A stretch of 64,000 nt of DNA from Candidatus Ichthyocystis sparus (GCF_900078745.1 NZ_FKII01000061.1:124001-188000), one strand, 5' to 3'; shown: positions 40,160-50,113, counted from the stretch's first letter. Numbers and translations: made by a program. The notes: generated by a model from the sequence alone, not told the origin.

Positions 40160-41641
40160 ATGTCTATGATTTTGAAGCCAGTATATGAGTTGTCGCAAGA
40201 TCTGGTTTTAAGAAGGATATCAAGTGAGGAGGTTGTTACCTTCTTCATGGATCGTATTGAGTCTTTGAATCCAATAATTAATGCCATCATTTCCTTCGAT
40301 AGAGAAAAATCATTGGCAAAAGCTAGAGATATAGATCACAAGCGTGCATATGGCAAGTTTGATATGTCCAGATGTGCTGGTCTTCCTGTTGTGCACAAAG
40401 ATATTTTCTGTACTAGTGATCTGCCTACCACTTGTGGCTCACGTATGTTAAAAGACTTTATTAGTCCCTATGATGCTCATATTGTTTCCGTTCTCAATAA
40501 TAAAGGGTTTATTACTCTCGGGAAGTCTAATATGGACGAGTTTGCTATGGGCGCTTCCAATGAAAACTCATTTTTTGGTCCTGTGCATAATCCCTGGGAA
40601 TTGGGCAGAGTTCCTGGGGGATCGTCCGGAGGTTCAGCTTCTGTTGTTGCTGCGTTGATGTCTCCTTTGTCTACTGGTACCGATACTGGTGGCTCTGTAA
40701 GGCAACCGGCAGCTTTGTCTGGTATAACTGCGTTGAAACCGACCTATGGCTTGGTCTCCCGCTATGGTCTTATAGCTTTTGCTTCTTCTTTTGATCAGGC
40801 TGGGCCAATGGCTCGTTCAGCTGCAGATTGCGCCTTTTTGTTACAGGAGATGGTTGATTATGATGAGCGAGACTCAACTCAAGCTAATAGGTCCCCAGTA
40901 CGATATTTTGATGATTTAATGTCTTCCAGTAATGATTTGTCGGGTTTATGTATAGGTGTGGTGGAGGAATTTTTTTCTCCTGAGTTAGACCCAGAGTTGC
41001 TGTCTATTGTTGATAGAGCTATCGGCGAGTTATGTAAGATGGGGGCTAACCTTAAGAAGGTATCGTTACCAGAGGTTGAGTTTTCGGTAGCCCTATACTA
41101 CGTTTTAGCTTCTGCTGAAGCTGCTTCAAATCTTGCTCGTTTTGATGGGGTGAGGTACGGCTTTCGTTCTGATACTCCTTTTAATTCTTTAGAGGAATTT
41201 TACTCCAACAATAGGGGTGAGGGATTTGGGGAGGAAGTTAAAAGGCGTATTCTTACTGGAAATTTTGTTCTCTCAAAGAGTAACTATGAACGATACTATC
41301 TAAGGGCCCAGAGGATTAGACGTATTTTGTACAATAATTTTATATCTGTACTTTCTTCGTGTGACATATTGGTTGGTCCTACTTCTCCTACGGTTGCTTT
41401 TCGTATGGGAGAAAAAGCAGTAGATGCTATATCCATGTACTTTTCAGATGTGTTTACCATACCAGCTAATTTGGTGGGTATTCCTGCCATTACTATCCCT
41501 TGTGGTTTTTCCAATAAGCTCCCAGTTGGGTTACAGATGATGTCACGTCATTTTTGTGAATCTGAACTTTTTCGGGTTGCTCACTCATTTCAGTGTAACA
41601 CTGACTACCATACTCGCCTGCCTAGTATTGTTAGTGCCTAG
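40160..41641 (+). CDS. gatA: Asp/Glu-tRNA amidotransferase subunit A
   Basis: A 493-residue amidase that supplies ammonia for converting Glu-tRNA(Gln) or Asp-tRNA(Asn). The Ser-cis-Ser-Lys triad is visible: Lys in PVVHKDIF, the cis-Ser in TGTDTGGSVRQPA and the nucleophile in LSGITALKPTYG context, together with GGSSGGSAS. The start could also be the ATG two codons later. gatB, which normally follows, is absent: the next 207 bases are non-coding and the next gene is on the other strand. Confidence 0.96.
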   Translation: MSMILKPVYELSQDLVLRRISSEEVVTFFMDRIESLNPIINAIISFDREKSLAKARDIDHKRAYGKFDMSRCAGLPVVHKDIFCTSDLPTTCGSRMLKDFISPYDAHIVSVLNNKGFITLGKSNMDEFAMGASNENSFFGPVHNPWELGRVPGGSSGGSASVVAALMSPLSTGTDTGGSVRQPAALSGITALKPTYGLVSRYGLIAFASSFDQAGPMARSAADCAFLLQEMVDYDERDSTQANRSPVRYFDDLMSSSNDLSGLCIGVVEEFFSPELDPELLSIVDRAIGELCKMGANLKKVSLPEVEFSVALYYVLASAEAASNLARFDGVRYGFRSDTPFNSLEEFYSNNRGEGFGEEVKRRILTGNFVLSKSNYERYYLRAQRIRRILYNNFISVLSSCDILVGPTSPTVAFRMGEKAVDAISMYFSDVFTIPANLVGIPAITIPCGFSNKLPVGLQMMSRHFCESELFRVAHSFQCNTDYHTRLPSIVSA

Positions 41642-41848
41642 CATTTTCCCGGTTCTTCTATGGGCGTGAAATTTTTACGCGCTTGCCCATTGTTGCCTAA
41701 ATTCTATTATGCTCAATATAGTATTACGTAATATGTATGTAACTATAAAGCAACCACTAGATTCTAATACACCTTACGCAGAAAGACGTTAAGGTATCTC
41801 TGTCACCCATGGTTTTCGTTTAAAGTAGGTTAAAAACTATCAAGTCCA

Positions 41849-42682
41849 CTAGTACTCTCTGGTGTAGTAGTTGTCGCCCAAGATATTGTTATTTGGTGTG
41901 GAAGTGCTGTTTTTTTGACTGCAATCATCTCCATACAGGTACTTAAAAAAAACACCAAGCATAAAGAAAGCTGCTGCTACCAGTAATAAAGACACCGGTT
42001 CTCGAATGTTGGAGGTGCTCTCTCCAAGAATGTTGTTTCTGGGTGCCAAATCTCTATCTTCGTTGTCATTGTTTATATAACCGCGGCCCATGTGACCTAC
42101 GCCATTCATTGCACTATGTCGTAACCCTTCTCTGTGCGGTGGCGGTTGGATAGGCAAAGGTCCCTCGCTATCATCACTTTCTTGTAGTTGTTGCATTTGG
42201 GAAGAAAGTGATGCCAGCAGACATATCATTGCTAATCGAGAGGTATGAGTATTATTTAAATAACTACGTTCCATGCCTATCACACCATTCGCCGTATTAC
42301 ATCGTAACGCTTCTCTGTACGATGGTGGTTGATCATGACTCGAAAGTGGAGATTCCTCCCCGGAAAGTGAAGACTCATCTCCGTTATATTCTACGTCCAG
42401 TAGGTGACCCAAGCTCTGAAATGTGAGGGGGTGGGAAGTTGATCCTAATCTAGTACGGTGATGTTGCCCACTGCTTTCTGGAGATCCTGCACCACCAAAG
42501 TCGATATCGGGCAAACTATCGGTACTGCCGGAACTAACACTATCATTGCTACTTATAGTGGTACTAGAAGATGCTTGCTCCAAATCATCTATAGATTCGT
42601 TAGAGTTATCAATCAGTACAAATGAGCTATCTGAGTTTGTTTCTACGGTAGGTGAACAGTTCCTACCAATTGTTCTGTCCAT
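41849..42682 (-). CDS. PPxY-containing membrane protein, candidate host-directed
   Basis: A 277-residue protein of no recognised family. Residues 1-115 are Ser/Asp/Glu-rich and look disordered. DQPPSYREALR at 117-127 carries a PPxY motif (119-122), the ligand of eukaryotic WW domains such as those of Nedd4-type ubiquitin ligases. A second, related block (IQPPPHREGLRH to GYINN, 178-205) mirrors the first (DQPPSYREALRC to SYLNN) and has PPPH instead. Residues 228-249 (EPVSLLLVAAAFFMLGVFF) form a clear membrane helix; 149-161 is a weaker one. There is no signal peptide. Repeats NNILGE/NNILGD occur near the C-terminus. Secretion and host binding are inference. Confidence 0.6.
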   Translation of the reverse strand: MDRTIGRNCSPTVETNSDSSFVLIDNSNESIDDLEQASSSTTISSNDSVSSGSTDSLPDIDFGGAGSPESSGQHHRTRLGSTSHPLTFQSLGHLLDVEYNGDESSLSGEESPLSSHDQPPSYREALRCNTANGVIGMERSYLNNTHTSRLAMICLLASLSSQMQQLQESDDSEGPLPIQPPPHREGLRHSAMNGVGHMGRGYINNDNEDRDLAPRNNILGESTSNIREPVSLLLVAAAFFMLGVFFKYLYGDDCSQKNSTSTPNNNILGDNYYTREY

Positions 42683-43012
42683 ATTATAAACACCACAGTC
42701 ATGTTAAAATGCTAAATATCACCGCTGAAGATGTACAAGCGTAAACTATAAGTGCTTATACACGACACCCTCGCAGATCTTATAATACGCATGACATGTT
42801 ATGTCAAATAAATATATCACAACGAAAGGAGACGATCTTTTATTTATGGAATTAAACAAATTCTAGGCTATATATAATTGTTAATATTTGTAATAACTAA
42901 CATGTTTTTTTGCATGTAAAATTGATGTAATCAAGATACCAAAACCCATATGTCATTTGAATGGCAGCAGTAGAATAGACAAGTGCAGTTATTTATAGGA
43001 GCTGTTCTTTTA
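42683..43012. other. 330-base gap between the PPxY gene and pyrE
   Basis: No gene is seen. It holds a perfect dyad TGACAT-GTT-ATGTCA at 42792-42806, a small ACATG/CATGT stem near 42900, and AAAGGAG followed by a six-codon frame (MELNKF) near 42855. It is very AT-rich. The dyad could be a regulator site for the PPxY gene, whose start is about 110 bases away. Confidence 0.4.
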
Positions 43013-43687
43013 TCACTTCGATATAGAACCATCTCTACTATAGTTAATTATCTGCTCAGAATATTGAGACAGTTCTGGTACCGTTTTTGTGTATTCTATA
43101 ATATCATTAAGGTTGATTAATGATTCTACATTTATATTATGCTTGGTTTGTAGTTCTTCACTAGCTATCATGGAAGTTCCCTTCCTCTCTTCTCTATCAA
43201 CCGCCACAACCGCTCCTATTACATTTCCTCCAGCACCTTTTATAAACTTGCTAGATTCAATTATTGATCCACCAGATGATATTACATCATCAATGATAAG
43301 CACCTGCTTGTTATTAATAGAGCTACCAATTAACAGTCCTTGTTCTCCATGATTCTTTGCTTCCTTACGGTTGTAACAAAACCCCACTACTAATCCTAAT
43401 CTGTGAAGAGCAATGGAAGTGGCAACTACTAGAGATATTCCTTTATACGCTGATCCAAATATGACATCTGGTTTGTTCTTCATTAGAAGAATTTTTTGAG
43501 CATAATACATTCCCAGAGTTTCTACAGCTCCTCCTACACTGAAGTTACCGAAGTTGAAAAAATACGGAGATTTTCTACCAGATTTTGTGATAAACTCTCC
43601 GAACAGTAGAGACTCATTCTTCCTGCAGAATTCAATAAAATTTATTCTGGTAGGATATATCTTTTCTATTACGTGCTCGACAAACAT
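43013..43687 (-). CDS. pyrE: Orotate phosphoribosyltransferase
   Basis: A 224-residue enzyme that makes orotidine 5'-phosphate. KSGRKSPYFFNFGNFSVGG, the YNRKEAKNHGEQG loop and the PRPP-binding VLIIDDVISSGGSI are intact. The ATG follows GAGGGG. It is divergent from xthA with a 25-base gap, a common betaproteobacterial pair. Confidence 0.95.
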   Translation of the reverse strand: MFVEHVIEKIYPTRINFIEFCRKNESLLFGEFITKSGRKSPYFFNFGNFSVGGAVETLGMYYAQKILLMKNKPDVIFGSAYKGISLVVATSIALHRLGLVVGFCYNRKEAKNHGEQGLLIGSSINNKQVLIIDDVISSGGSIIESSKFIKGAGGNVIGAVVAVDREERKGTSMIASEELQTKHNINVESLINLNDIIEYTKTVPELSQYSEQIINYSRDGSISK

Positions 43688-43712
43688 GTACCCCTCTTAG
43701 AATGTAAGCGGT

Positions 43713-44489
43713 GTGAAAATTTTGACCCTTAATCTTAACGGAATACGTTCTTCCTACAGTAAAGGGCTTTCGACTTTGGTACAGTGTACATTCCCTGATG
43801 TTTTTTGTGTACAAGAAATTCGTATAGACCCCTCTTCTATGTGTAATGATTACTTTTTTGGGGGATGGTACAAGTCTTTTTTTTGTTATGGTTCACGAAA
43901 AGGATACAGCGGAGTAGGTATTTATACCAAATATGAGCCTATAAATCTCATAAATAGCTTTGATCTTGGTGAGTTTGATGAAGAGGGTAGATTTATAGGT
44001 ATAGAGTTGGATAATTTGTGGATCTTTTCAGTTTATTTTCCCTCTGGATCTAGCTCAAATTCAAGGCAAGAGGCGAAGTATAGATTTTTAGGGTTATTTT
44101 CAAAGTTTTTTGAAGATTTTGATAAATATGTTAACAAGCCGGTTCTTATTTGCGGGGATCTCAACATAGCACATCACCCAATAGACCTTAAAAATTGGCG
44201 TTCCAATAGTAAAAATCCTGGTTTTTTGCCAGAAGAGCGTCAGTGGTTAACCGATTTTTTGGAACACAGGAATTACTTTGATGTTTTCCGCTACTTGTAC
44301 CCGGATCAGGTTTCTTACACTTGGTGGTCGCAAAGAGGAAAGGCGCGGGCTAATAACGTAGGTTGGCGCATAGACTACCACATAGCATCTCTTCCCTTAG
44401 CGAAATGCGCAAAGGAGGCGTATGTGTACAATGATCTTATCCTATCTGATCATGCCCCTTTGATTGTAACTTACGAGCTGTTGCCGTGA
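43713..44489 (+). CDS. xthA: Exodeoxyribonuclease III
   Basis: A 258-residue apurinic/apyrimidinic endonuclease and 3'-5' exonuclease for base-excision repair. The opening ILTLNLNGIRSS, the metal-site glutamate in VQEIR, CGDLNIAHHPIDL, and YTWWSQRGKARANNVGWRID and SDHAPL near the end match the ExoIII family. GTG start; ribosome site weak. The end overlaps the AmpG-like gene by 19 bases tail to tail. Confidence 0.95.
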   Translation: MKILTLNLNGIRSSYSKGLSTLVQCTFPDVFCVQEIRIDPSSMCNDYFFGGWYKSFFCYGSRKGYSGVGIYTKYEPINLINSFDLGEFDEEGRFIGIELDNLWIFSVYFPSGSSSNSRQEAKYRFLGLFSKFFEDFDKYVNKPVLICGDLNIAHHPIDLKNWRSNSKNPGFLPEERQWLTDFLEHRNYFDVFRYLYPDQVSYTWWSQRGKARANNVGWRIDYHIASLPLAKCAKEAYVYNDLILSDHAPLIVTYELLP

Positions 44490-45928
44490 TCTTTTATTCC
44501 TACTAGGGTTTTCTTAACATATGGCATAAACAAATACGCAGGGAAACACAGCAAAAAAGTAAAGAAGAAGTAAACACTGTAACCCATTATCTCTGCGTAA
44601 GCTCCACCAAACCATCCAGATATAGACTTAGAGAAAGAAAAAATTGACGCAAGAATAGCGTACTCAGATGAAGCGTGCTCTTTTCTAGTTATTTTCATAA
44701 GGTATGTTAGAAATACTGAAGCTCCTAGCCCCCCCGTAAATGAATCGGTAATACTTGATATATATATAGCTATTCTGGCATACGATGACACCGGTTCTCC
44801 AGGAATGTGGGGTAGTGCTATATGAGCAGCAATGCTGTAAAGAAGGTTAGCAAGCGACGGTATTATTCCCAGTATCCACAACGATTTCATCATGCTGTTA
44901 CGATCTATATACCACCCACCAACTATTCCTCCAATTATTGAGAGCAAAATGCCAAGATTGACCGAAAAAAGTCCAATCTCCTGTCTGGAGAAACCTGCAT
45001 CCATCCAAAAAGGTTTAACCATGAACCCAGATGCAGATTCACCAATTCTATAGAGCAAAATAAAGGCAATGGCACCCGTAATCCCAGGCCTTTTTAGTAA
45101 TCCAAGTAAGGTTCCAAATGCAGGGCCAAGTTGTGAATAGCTCAAAGACGAAATGTTTCTGGATACGGAATATACCCCTATAGTTACTAGAACTACAGGA
45201 GTTAGGTTTAACAGAGCAGATTTTATTGGAATTAACCTGCTTATAGCCGGCCATAGGAGTCCAATTAATGAAATTATGAGTCCAAGCAAAATAATAGGAT
45301 GATCCATAAGAACTTTAAATTCCTGTCTAATGGTCATTTCTTTTTTTATGCTTTTTTGTATTTTAAATTTAGATACAAATAGAGGGAAACAGGAATTTAT
45401 CCATAATGCTATACCGCTAATAGCAAATGTCTTCCCCCACCCTAGTTTGCCACTTAGCACAAGTATCATTCCAGCACATATCAGACCGGCACGGTATGCA
45501 GCAGCCCTTACCGCATTTACCCGTCCCAACTGTGTGGCGTCACTTATCAAGATGGTTAAGCCGTCAATTGCAGAATCATTAGTTGCAGAGCATAAAGCAT
45601 ATACGCAAAGTATTGCCCAAGACACGGGAGAGAGGTTGGTGGTATGAAAAGACATGAATACAAAACATGCACCCATAGTTAGGTTTGTGCCAAATATCCA
45701 CCACTTGTGATGGGACACAAAATCTATTATTGGTGCCCATAAGAACTTAAGTGACCATGCTAGTCCTAGTAAAGAAAGAGTGCCTACACCTGCAAGCGAC
45801 ATTTGATTGGAACGCATCCAAAGCGGGAAAAGATCAAAAAATAGTCCATAAGGGAACCCTTCGATAAAGTACAGTATTCCTGTCCATAACAGTACATTTG
45901 TAGTAGACAATTTACTAGGTTCCAACAT
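44471..45928 (-). CDS. AmpG-like major facilitator transporter
   Basis: A 485-residue protein with about 12-14 membrane segments. YFIEGFPYGLFFDLFPLWMRS near the start, WSLKFLWAPIIDF in the first conserved loop, and the second-half FLTYLMKITRKEHASSEYAILAS resemble AmpG and related MFS members, which import anhydro-muropeptides for cell-wall recycling. AmpG itself is not certain; siderophore or acetyl-CoA transporter relatives share the pattern. It follows DUF3460 by six bases. Confidence 0.75.
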   Translation of the reverse strand: MLEPSKLSTTNVLLWTGILYFIEGFPYGLFFDLFPLWMRSNQMSLAGVGTLSLLGLAWSLKFLWAPIIDFVSHHKWWIFGTNLTMGACFVFMSFHTTNLSPVSWAILCVYALCSATNDSAIDGLTILISDATQLGRVNAVRAAAYRAGLICAGMILVLSGKLGWGKTFAISGIALWINSCFPLFVSKFKIQKSIKKEMTIRQEFKVLMDHPIILLGLIISLIGLLWPAISRLIPIKSALLNLTPVVLVTIGVYSVSRNISSLSYSQLGPAFGTLLGLLKRPGITGAIAFILLYRIGESASGFMVKPFWMDAGFSRQEIGLFSVNLGILLSIIGGIVGGWYIDRNSMMKSLWILGIIPSLANLLYSIAAHIALPHIPGEPVSSYARIAIYISSITDSFTGGLGASVFLTYLMKITRKEHASSEYAILASIFSFSKSISGWFGGAYAEIMGYSVYFFFTFLLCFPAYLFMPYVKKTLVGIKDHGNSS

Positions 45929-45934
45929 ATTCCC

Positions 45935-46156
45935 CTAACTTGATTCATCGCCGCGCATCCTACTTATATCTTTCTGTATGTAGTAGTATGAGTTTTGATG
46001 ACACTCAGACATAGAATTCTTCTTTGCTACATCGAAGTCCTGTAATTTGTTCCACCAAGTATCGAAGTTTCTTTTTTGCTCTTTTTCCAACATACTATCT
46101 TTTTCCTTAATACTGTTCAAGAAAACAGTGATATCCGATTGATACAAGGATGGCAT
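45935..46156 (-). CDS. DUF3460 family protein
   Basis: A 73-residue protein with the family pattern YQSDITVFLNSIKEKDSMLEKEQ followed by a central Trp-Trp-Asn-Lys and a Tyr-rich end. DUF3460 is, to my knowledge, restricted to betaproteobacteria, so it is a useful taxonomic marker. Function unknown. It lies between spoT and the transporter gene on the same strand. Confidence 0.8.
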   Translation of the reverse strand: MPSLYQSDITVFLNSIKEKDSMLEKEQKRNFDTWWNKLQDFDVAKKNSMSECHQNSYYYIQKDISRMRGDESS

Positions 46157-46174
46157 CTTAATTCCCCTTTGGCC

Positions 46175-48346
46175 TTAACTGTGCTCAGATTTTACGGTAC
46201 GCCAAATCTTCAATGTTTCAGGAACCAAGCGAATTTTTCTGAATATGTCAGCTAAATGCTTACGCCCAGAAACACTAAGAGAAAGACATATTACAACCCT
46301 GTCTTTATCATCATACTCTTCCATGTTTGCGCTTATTATGTCTGATCCGGTTTCTGCAATCTTAGATGTTATCTTAGCTAAAACTCCTCTGCGATTTTGA
46401 ATTATTGCTACCATAGAGGCGGAAAACATCTTGTTCTTGGTGTTTCCCCATTCTATATCTATAGTTCGTGCTCGTTTGTTACTGATTTGCTTCTTTGCTA
46501 CTTGGCAGCCACACATGTGTATAGTTAAACCTTGGCCACTTCCTACTATGCCTATGATTGTATCACCCGGTATTGGCTGACAGCAATCAGCAGTCCTTAT
46601 TGCTATATCTCCACTGTACGGCATCGCAGATTGTTCATGTAGTTCATTTTTTCCAAGAATTCCCTCTCCAACTATGGATCTTGCAACTATTGCTGACGAG
46701 ATCTTTCCTATGCCAATATCTGCGAATACACTTTCCTTGGATGAATAACCACTACGTCGGAAATAATCTTCCCAATTTTTGTCAGTTATGTCTTTTGACA
46801 GTGACATTTCTAACATGCTAAATGATCTGGCAAGTATGCGTTCTCCTAGGGTTAATGATTCATCATATTGACGCTTTTTGAGAAAATTTCTAATAGCTAA
46901 ACGAGCACGTGCTGAGCGTACGTTGCTTAGCCAAGATATCTTTGGATTAGGTACGTCACCTAAAATAATCTCAACCATATCCCCACTCTTAAGTTCTGTT
47001 TTTAGCGAAGATCCAATGCCATTTATTTTTGAGCCCACTGCCCTGTTACCAACATTTGTGTGTATATTATATGCAAAATCAATGCTTGTAGATCCTTTAG
47101 GGAGAGTTTTTATCTCTCCTTTGGGGGTGAACACATAAACTTCATCTGGAAAAAGATCAACCTTGACATATTCCAGAAATTCTTGAGCGCTATTTGATGA
47201 TCGTTGCATTTCCAGTAACGACTGAATCCAGCTGTGAGTTTTTTTCTGGAGTTCTGTAAGTTCGATAGGCTTACTCTTATATAACCAGTGAGCAGCAAGT
47301 CCTGATTCAGCAACATTTTGCATGTCATGGGTGCGTATTTGAATTTCTACAGGACTGCCGTGGGGACCCATGACAGATGTATGTAGAGATTGATAGCCAT
47401 TATTTTTAGGTAATGCTATATAGTCTTTAAATTGCCCTGGAAATGGCCGAAATAAGGAATGAATTTCTCCCAAGCACAGGTAGCAATCGCTTACGGAATG
47501 TACAACAACACGTACTCCAACTATGTCATTTACTTGAGAAAAAGAAAGACCATTTACTTTCATCTTGTTGTAAATACTGTAAGGGTCTTTCTCTCTACCG
47601 TTGACACAATGAGGGATTTGAGATTGATTAAGCCTCTCTGTGATTCTGTCGACTATCTTATCTATAATTTCACTCTGATGACTTAGGGAGATATTAACGG
47701 CCTTGCTGATAATATCTGATCGCCATGGGTGTATAAATCGAAAAGATATTACCTGTAACTCTTGAAATACATCATTTAATCCTAATCTATGCGCTATTGG
47801 TGCATAAATTTCCATCGTTTCCTGTGCTATAGACTTTATTTTTAGCGGAGGCATAGCCGATAATGTCCGCATGTTGTGTAGCCTGTCAGCTAGCTTAATC
47901 ATTATTACACGAATGTCCCTCGCCATAGCCAAAAGCATTTTGCTGAAACTTTCTGCTTTTTTGTCTTTTGTGGTCATGGTAATTCTAGTGATTTTAGAGA
48001 CCCCATCCACCAATTCAGCAACGCTATTACCAAAAAGTGACTCTATTTGCTCGAATGTGACCCCAGTGTCCTCTATGACGTCATGGAGTATAGCGGCCGC
48101 TATAGCTTGGTGATCTAGCCTCCACCGGCACAATATTTCTGCCACTGCAACGGGGTGAGTGACGTAGGGCTCCCCACTTTTTCTTTTTTGATTTTTATGA
48201 GCGTTATAGCTATACCTAAAGGCTCTTAGTACAAAATTCCTTTCATTATTGTTTAGGTATTCTGATAACTTTTCGGACAGATTACGGAATATCCCATCTT
48301 GTTCGTACCCTAAGTGCCTGTCAGAACCAGAGTTTTTTTCAGCCAT
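46175..48346 (-). CDS. spoT: Bifunctional (p)ppGpp synthetase/hydrolase
   Basis: A 723-residue Rel/Spo protein. The HD hydrolase domain has YVTHPVAVAEILC and ILHDVIEDT. The synthetase domain has GREKDPYSIYNKM (R-x-K-D type, as in bifunctional enzymes) and NGYQSLHTSVMG. TGS (FTPKGEIKTLPKGSTSIDFAY) and ACT (VAIIQNRRGVLAKITSKIAE) follow. Both activities look intact. It is the last gene of yicC-gmk-rpoZ-spoT, 12 bases after rpoZ. Confidence 0.97.
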   Translation of the reverse strand: MAEKNSGSDRHLGYEQDGIFRNLSEKLSEYLNNNERNFVLRAFRYSYNAHKNQKRKSGEPYVTHPVAVAEILCRWRLDHQAIAAAILHDVIEDTGVTFEQIESLFGNSVAELVDGVSKITRITMTTKDKKAESFSKMLLAMARDIRVIMIKLADRLHNMRTLSAMPPLKIKSIAQETMEIYAPIAHRLGLNDVFQELQVISFRFIHPWRSDIISKAVNISLSHQSEIIDKIVDRITERLNQSQIPHCVNGREKDPYSIYNKMKVNGLSFSQVNDIVGVRVVVHSVSDCYLCLGEIHSLFRPFPGQFKDYIALPKNNGYQSLHTSVMGPHGSPVEIQIRTHDMQNVAESGLAAHWLYKSKPIELTELQKKTHSWIQSLLEMQRSSNSAQEFLEYVKVDLFPDEVYVFTPKGEIKTLPKGSTSIDFAYNIHTNVGNRAVGSKINGIGSSLKTELKSGDMVEIILGDVPNPKISWLSNVRSARARLAIRNFLKKRQYDESLTLGERILARSFSMLEMSLSKDITDKNWEDYFRRSGYSSKESVFADIGIGKISSAIVARSIVGEGILGKNELHEQSAMPYSGDIAIRTADCCQPIPGDTIIGIVGSGQGLTIHMCGCQVAKKQISNKRARTIDIEWGNTKNKMFSASMVAIIQNRRGVLAKITSKIAETGSDIISANMEEYDDKDRVVICLSLSVSGRKHLADIFRKIRLVPETLKIWRTVKSEHS

Positions 48347-48358
48347 TCCATGACTTGC

Positions 48359-48568
48359 CTAAATGTTAGAATATTTGTTTTTCAATATGGTTTCGTCAAC
48401 TAATCCCGCCGCTATCTCTCTAAGAGCAGTAACTTCAGGCTTATTCTTAGAATTAATTAGAGGCTCTGCACCTTGAGCAAGCTGCCTAGCTCTGGCAACA
48501 GCAACGAGCGTTACAACAAAACGGTTGGGAATTCTCTTTAGGCAATCTTCTATAGTTACCCGTGCCAT
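48359..48568 (-). CDS. rpoZ: RNA polymerase omega subunit
   Basis: A 69-residue subunit with [27 protein letters not shown] and the [13 protein letters not shown] segment. It helps assemble the beta' subunit. It sits between gmk (8 bases) and spoT. Confidence 0.96.
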   Translation of the reverse strand: MARVTIEDCLKRIPNRFVVTLVAVARARQLAQGAEPLINSKNKPEVTALREIAAGLVDETILKNKYSNI

Positions 48569-48576
48569 ATATCCTC

Positions 48577-49206
48577 CTAAGGTAGATCTTTTAACATTTC
48601 TAGAATATCACGTCTTCTTTGACGTGAAGTTAACCTAGCAGACATGATGATCGCCCTAAGTTCTTCAATAGCACGATCAAAGTCATCGTTTATTATAACG
48701 TAATCGGATGATAAGGCCCAGAACATTTCCTTTTTTGCATTAACTAACCTAAGATCTATTGAATCATTCGAGTCAGTTGCCCGGTTAGCAAGTCTCTCTT
48801 TTAGGGTCCTCCAGCATGGAGGAAGTATGAATATACTTACAGACTCACTGATTTTTTCTCTGATTTGACTAGCTCCTTGGTGATCAATCTCCAAAATAAC
48901 ATCTTTTTCTCTAATGGTATTTTCTAGCCATTTTCTGGATGTTCCATATAAATTACCGTGGACTTCAGCCCACTCTATAAATTCACTTTCCTTTACCATC
49001 ATATCGAATTGTTCTTCCGATACGAAGTGATAGTCGCGGTCATTGACCTCCTGACCACGTTGTTTTCTAGTGGTAAACGAGATTGACAAATCTATGTTAG
49101 GGTCAGATTTTAATATGTTGCCTACCAATGATGTTTTGCCAGTGCCTGAGGCCCCACTTATTAAGAACAGGCACTTTTTGCTATCCACATTAGTTCTATT
49201 CGACAT
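48577..49206 (-). CDS. gmk: Guanylate kinase
   Basis: A 209-residue enzyme that phosphorylates GMP. P-loop [13 protein letters not shown], the GMP-binding [20 protein letters not shown] and [12 protein letters not shown] are intact. The start overlaps the yicC end by 11 bases, suggesting coupled translation. Confidence 0.97.
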   Translation of the reverse strand: MSNRTNVDSKKCLFLISGASGTGKTSLVGNILKSDPNIDLSISFTTRKQRGQEVNDRDYHFVSEEQFDMMVKESEFIEWAEVHGNLYGTSRKWLENTIREKDVILEIDHQGASQIREKISESVSIFILPPCWRTLKERLANRATDSNDSIDLRLVNAKKEMFWALSSDYVIINDDFDRAIEELRAIIMSARLTSRQRRRDILEMLKDLP

Positions 49207-50074
49207 TTTGTGCTTGTTCCTTCATCTTTTCTATTATTACCTTAATGTCTATTGCAATGATGGCTGTATTGCCAGTTAATGACTTTGATAGCAAAGTATT
49301 AGCCTCCCGTCCCATTTCCTGTATGAAAAATTCCACCTTTTTTCCCACAGATTTGGGTGGATTCCCAATTATCTCAGTAAGAACCATTATATGAGATGTG
49401 AGACGTCCAATTTCCTCATCTACATCAAATTTTGCAAGCCAATTTGAAATAATGTAGTTTTCTTGTTCTGTTTTGATGATATTTATTTCAGGGTCTATGT
49501 TGAGATCCTTCCAATGTCCGAGTAATTTCCTATGGGAACTTTCTAACTCTTTCCTAAGTAAGGAAGATAGATCCATAAGTTTCTTAGATAAATCCATGCA
49601 CGACGCGTATAGAAAGGAAGAAATACCTTTTCCCTCCTCCTGCCTACTTTCATCAAGACTATCCAAAGCCACGCCAAAGCAATCGAGTATTTCTTGTTGG
49701 TACTGATTTACATTTTTTTGCCTAGAGTGCCATTCTTTTACTACCCACTCTATCGAAGGTGATTGAATATCGGGAATGTTTTTTTTGATTAAACTGTACT
49801 TTGTTTGTATCGCCGATAACGATGAATTGGTATCCTTAATGTGTTGCTGTGTAGAACATAAATCCCATATGCAGTGAGCTCGTATTTCTACCTTGCCTCG
49901 ACTCAATTTAGCCTTTGCCATCTTACGCATTTCTGGCTCCAAATGCTGAAGCTCTTCCGGTAATTTGAAATGGATATCAAGCGTTCGGCTATTAACGCTC
50001 TTTAAAGCTAATTCTATGGTGGTATGGCTGGTATTGATGGTTGCATTGCCATAGCCTGTCATACTTTTAATCAT
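49196..50074 (-). CDS. yicC: YicC family endoribonuclease
   Basis: A 292-residue YicC protein: MIKSMTGYGNATI at the start, VNSRTLDIHFKLPEEL, then DVDEEIGRLTSHI and KKVEFFIQEMGREANTLLSK near the end. Members are RNA-degrading enzymes that assist PNPase. It heads the yicC-gmk-rpoZ-spoT block and is divergent from the kinase gene with 39 bases between them. Confidence 0.94.
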   Translation of the reverse strand: MIKSMTGYGNATINTSHTTIELALKSVNSRTLDIHFKLPEELQHLEPEMRKMAKAKLSRGKVEIRAHCIWDLCSTQQHIKDTNSSLSAIQTKYSLIKKNIPDIQSPSIEWVVKEWHSRQKNVNQYQQEILDCFGVALDSLDESRQEEGKGISSFLYASCMDLSKKLMDLSSLLRKELESSHRKLLGHWKDLNIDPEINIIKTEQENYIISNWLAKFDVDEEIGRLTSHIMVLTEIIGNPPKSVGKKVEFFIQEMGREANTLLSKSLTGNTAIIAIDIKVIIEKMKEQAQNVE

Positions 50075-50113
50075 ACTTTTTCACTAATTAACTAGTCGGT
50101 TTACTACCAAAAC

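Noticed and set aside
41659-41690. Intrinsic terminator after gatA
   Set aside because: ATGGGCGTGAAA...TTTACGC can fold, but the outer arms leave a bulge and no T-run follows.
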